DNA of 6,168 bases, taken from contig JAJBVF010000070.1 of assembly GCA_020859965.1 (NCBI GenBank), positions 1 to 6,168 on the forward strand, read 5' to 3'. Every line of letters begins with the position of its first letter. Position 1 is the stretch's first letter. This stretch comes from Clostridiales bacterium (lineage in GTDB: Bacteria; Bacillota; Clostridia; Lachnospirales; Lachnospiraceae). The translations under genes were made by a program, and so were the position numbers. Under the pieces are notes generated by a model. It was given only the letters and a program-made list of their open reading frames with translations. It was not told the DNA's origin and made no database searches. Of the stretch, positions 5,373 to 6,168 are shown piece by piece.

Positions 5373-5450
5373 AAGGTGTGTTTGCAGGGGATGGAAGCTC
5401 CTGCGCAGGTTGGATAACAGACAGATGATTTTACAGGGGGGATACAGAAC

Positions 5451-6168
5451 ATGATTTCAGCAAAGATGCGTCCTTTTCTTGAAAACAATTCCGCGATCCG
5501 GATGATGTTTGAGGAAGGGAAAAAGATGGCGGAGCTTTATGGAGCGGATAAGGTTTATGATTTCAGCCTTGGCAATCCGAATGTGCCGGCTCCGGAGAAA
5601 GTAAATCAGGCGATTAAGGATATTCTGGACGAGGAAGATTCTCTTCTGGTGCATGGCTATATGAGCAATGCGGGATATCCGCAGGTGCGCGCGGCGATCG
5701 CAGAGAACCTGAATCAGCGGTTCGGCACAGATTTTACAGAGCGGAATCTGATCATGACGGTGGGCGCCGGAAGCGGACTGAATGTAGCGCTGAAGACAGT
5801 GCTGGATCCGGGAGATGAAGTGCTTACCTTCGCACCGTACTTTCTGGAATACCGCGCTTATGTCACGAATTATGACGGCGTGCTGGTGGCTGTTGCTCCG
5901 GATGAGACGACCTTCCAGATCAATCAGGAAGCGTTCCGGAATGCGATTAATGTGAAAACGAAAGCGGTCATTATCAACAACCCGAATAATCCGACCGGTG
6001 TGGTTTATTCAGAAGATACGATCCGGGCGCTGGCGTCGATCCTGGAGGAGAAGCAGAGAGAGTTTGGACATGCAATCTATCTCATCTCGGATGAGCCTTA
6101 TCGGGAGCTGGTATTCGATGGGGCGACGGTTCCATTTGTGACAAAGTATTATGACAATACGATGGTAG
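5451..6168 (+). CDS. Class I/II pyridoxal-phosphate aminotransferase, 3' end cut by the window
   Basis: This is a cytosolic fold-type I PLP enzyme, probably transferring an amino group between an amino acid and a 2-oxo acid; the donor cannot be told. The first 239 residues are present, out of about 390-400 expected. Seen: FSLGNPNVPAP (38-48), GYMSNAGYPQVR (69-80), the phosphate-binding turn VGAGSG (104-109), Tyr130 in the PLP-stacking region, NNPNNPTG (176-183) with Asn180 that contacts the cofactor ring oxygen, and SDEPY (213-217) with Asp214 that binds the pyridine nitrogen and Tyr217. The catalytic lysine should lie about 10 residues beyond the window end. The final GTAG is not a stop in this frame (ATG GTA G). 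ATG 5451 has the purine run AGGGGGG at 5435-5441, nine bases away. A separate promoter precedes it, so its neighbourhood with spoVAB need not be functional. Confidence 0.93.
   Translation, partial: MISAKMRPFLENNSAIRMMFEEGKKMAELYGADKVYDFSLGNPNVPAPEKVNQAIKDILDEEDSLLVHGYMSNAGYPQVRAAIAENLNQRFGTDFTERNLIMTVGAGSGLNVALKTVLDPGDEVLTFAPYFLEYRAYVTNYDGVLVAVAPDETTFQINQEAFRNAINVKTKAVIINNPNNPTGVVYSEDTIRALASILEEKQREFGHAIYLISDEPYRELVFDGATVPFVTKYYDNTMV

Noticed and set aside
5217..5450. A T-box or other riboswitch ahead of the aminotransferase
   Set aside because: I see no T-box sequence (AGGGTGGNACCGCG type), no known aptamer core, and the likely promoter leaves only about 70 bases of leader.
4730..5488. A 252-codon open frame on the - strand opposite spoVAB and its flanks
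   Set aside because: It is the antisense of a clear SpoVAB with all family motifs. Its protein is rich in P, I, T and S, as expected for the complement of hydrophobic codons, and no family is recognised.
1..6168. CRISPR arrays, tRNA or rRNA genes, insertion sequences, phage genes
   Set aside because: I found no regularly spaced identical repeats, no tRNA-like folds with CCA ends, no transposase or integrase motifs and no terminal inverted repeats.

Overview
The window reads as chromosomal DNA of a spore-forming member of the Bacillota, most likely class Clostridia and probably family Lachnospiraceae. Two genes, spoVAA and spoVAB, are specific to endospore formers. Base composition is moderate, ribosome-binding sites are purine-rich (AGGAGG or AAGGAG types), and the solute-binding protein, DUF3783, DUF2442, DeoC and RluD-like proteins have a clostridial look. 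No tRNA, rRNA, CRISPR array, insertion sequence or phage gene is visible. Both ends cut genes, so the piece may be a short assembly contig.

Left part (1-2340, all on +). The C-terminal half of an ABC-type sugar-binding protein ends in a transmembrane anchor. A small DUF3783 protein follows, then a DUF2442 gene broken by one missing base in an A7 run, then an intact deoC for deoxyribose-phosphate aldolase. These do not form an obvious single pathway. A 7-bp hairpin closes this strand, facing the next gene.

Middle (2360-3783). An RluA/RluD-type pseudouridine synthase lies on the - strand, converging on deoC. Its promoter fits the sigma-A pattern well, and a roughly 105-base leader follows. Beyond it is a divergent intergenic region of about 330 bases with two inverted repeats and a possible forespore sigma promoter facing right.

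Right part (3784-5216, +) is the sporulation segment: an unrecognised gene for a membrane protein of about 40 residues, then spoVAA, then spoVAB. SpoVAA and SpoVAB belong to the SpoVA set of forespore inner-membrane proteins linked to dipicolinic acid uptake and release. The core genes spoVAC, spoVAD and spoVAE do not follow. A new promoter and a class I/II PLP aminotransferase begin instead, and the aminotransferase runs off the right end before its catalytic lysine.

The points most worth a second look are the microprotein gene ahead of spoVAA, the short degenerate tandem repeat between spoVAA and spoVAB with overlapping tiny reading frames, the frameshifted DUF2442 gene, and the in-frame TAG at the left edge. 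I did not find convincing evidence of a wholly new multi-gene system.
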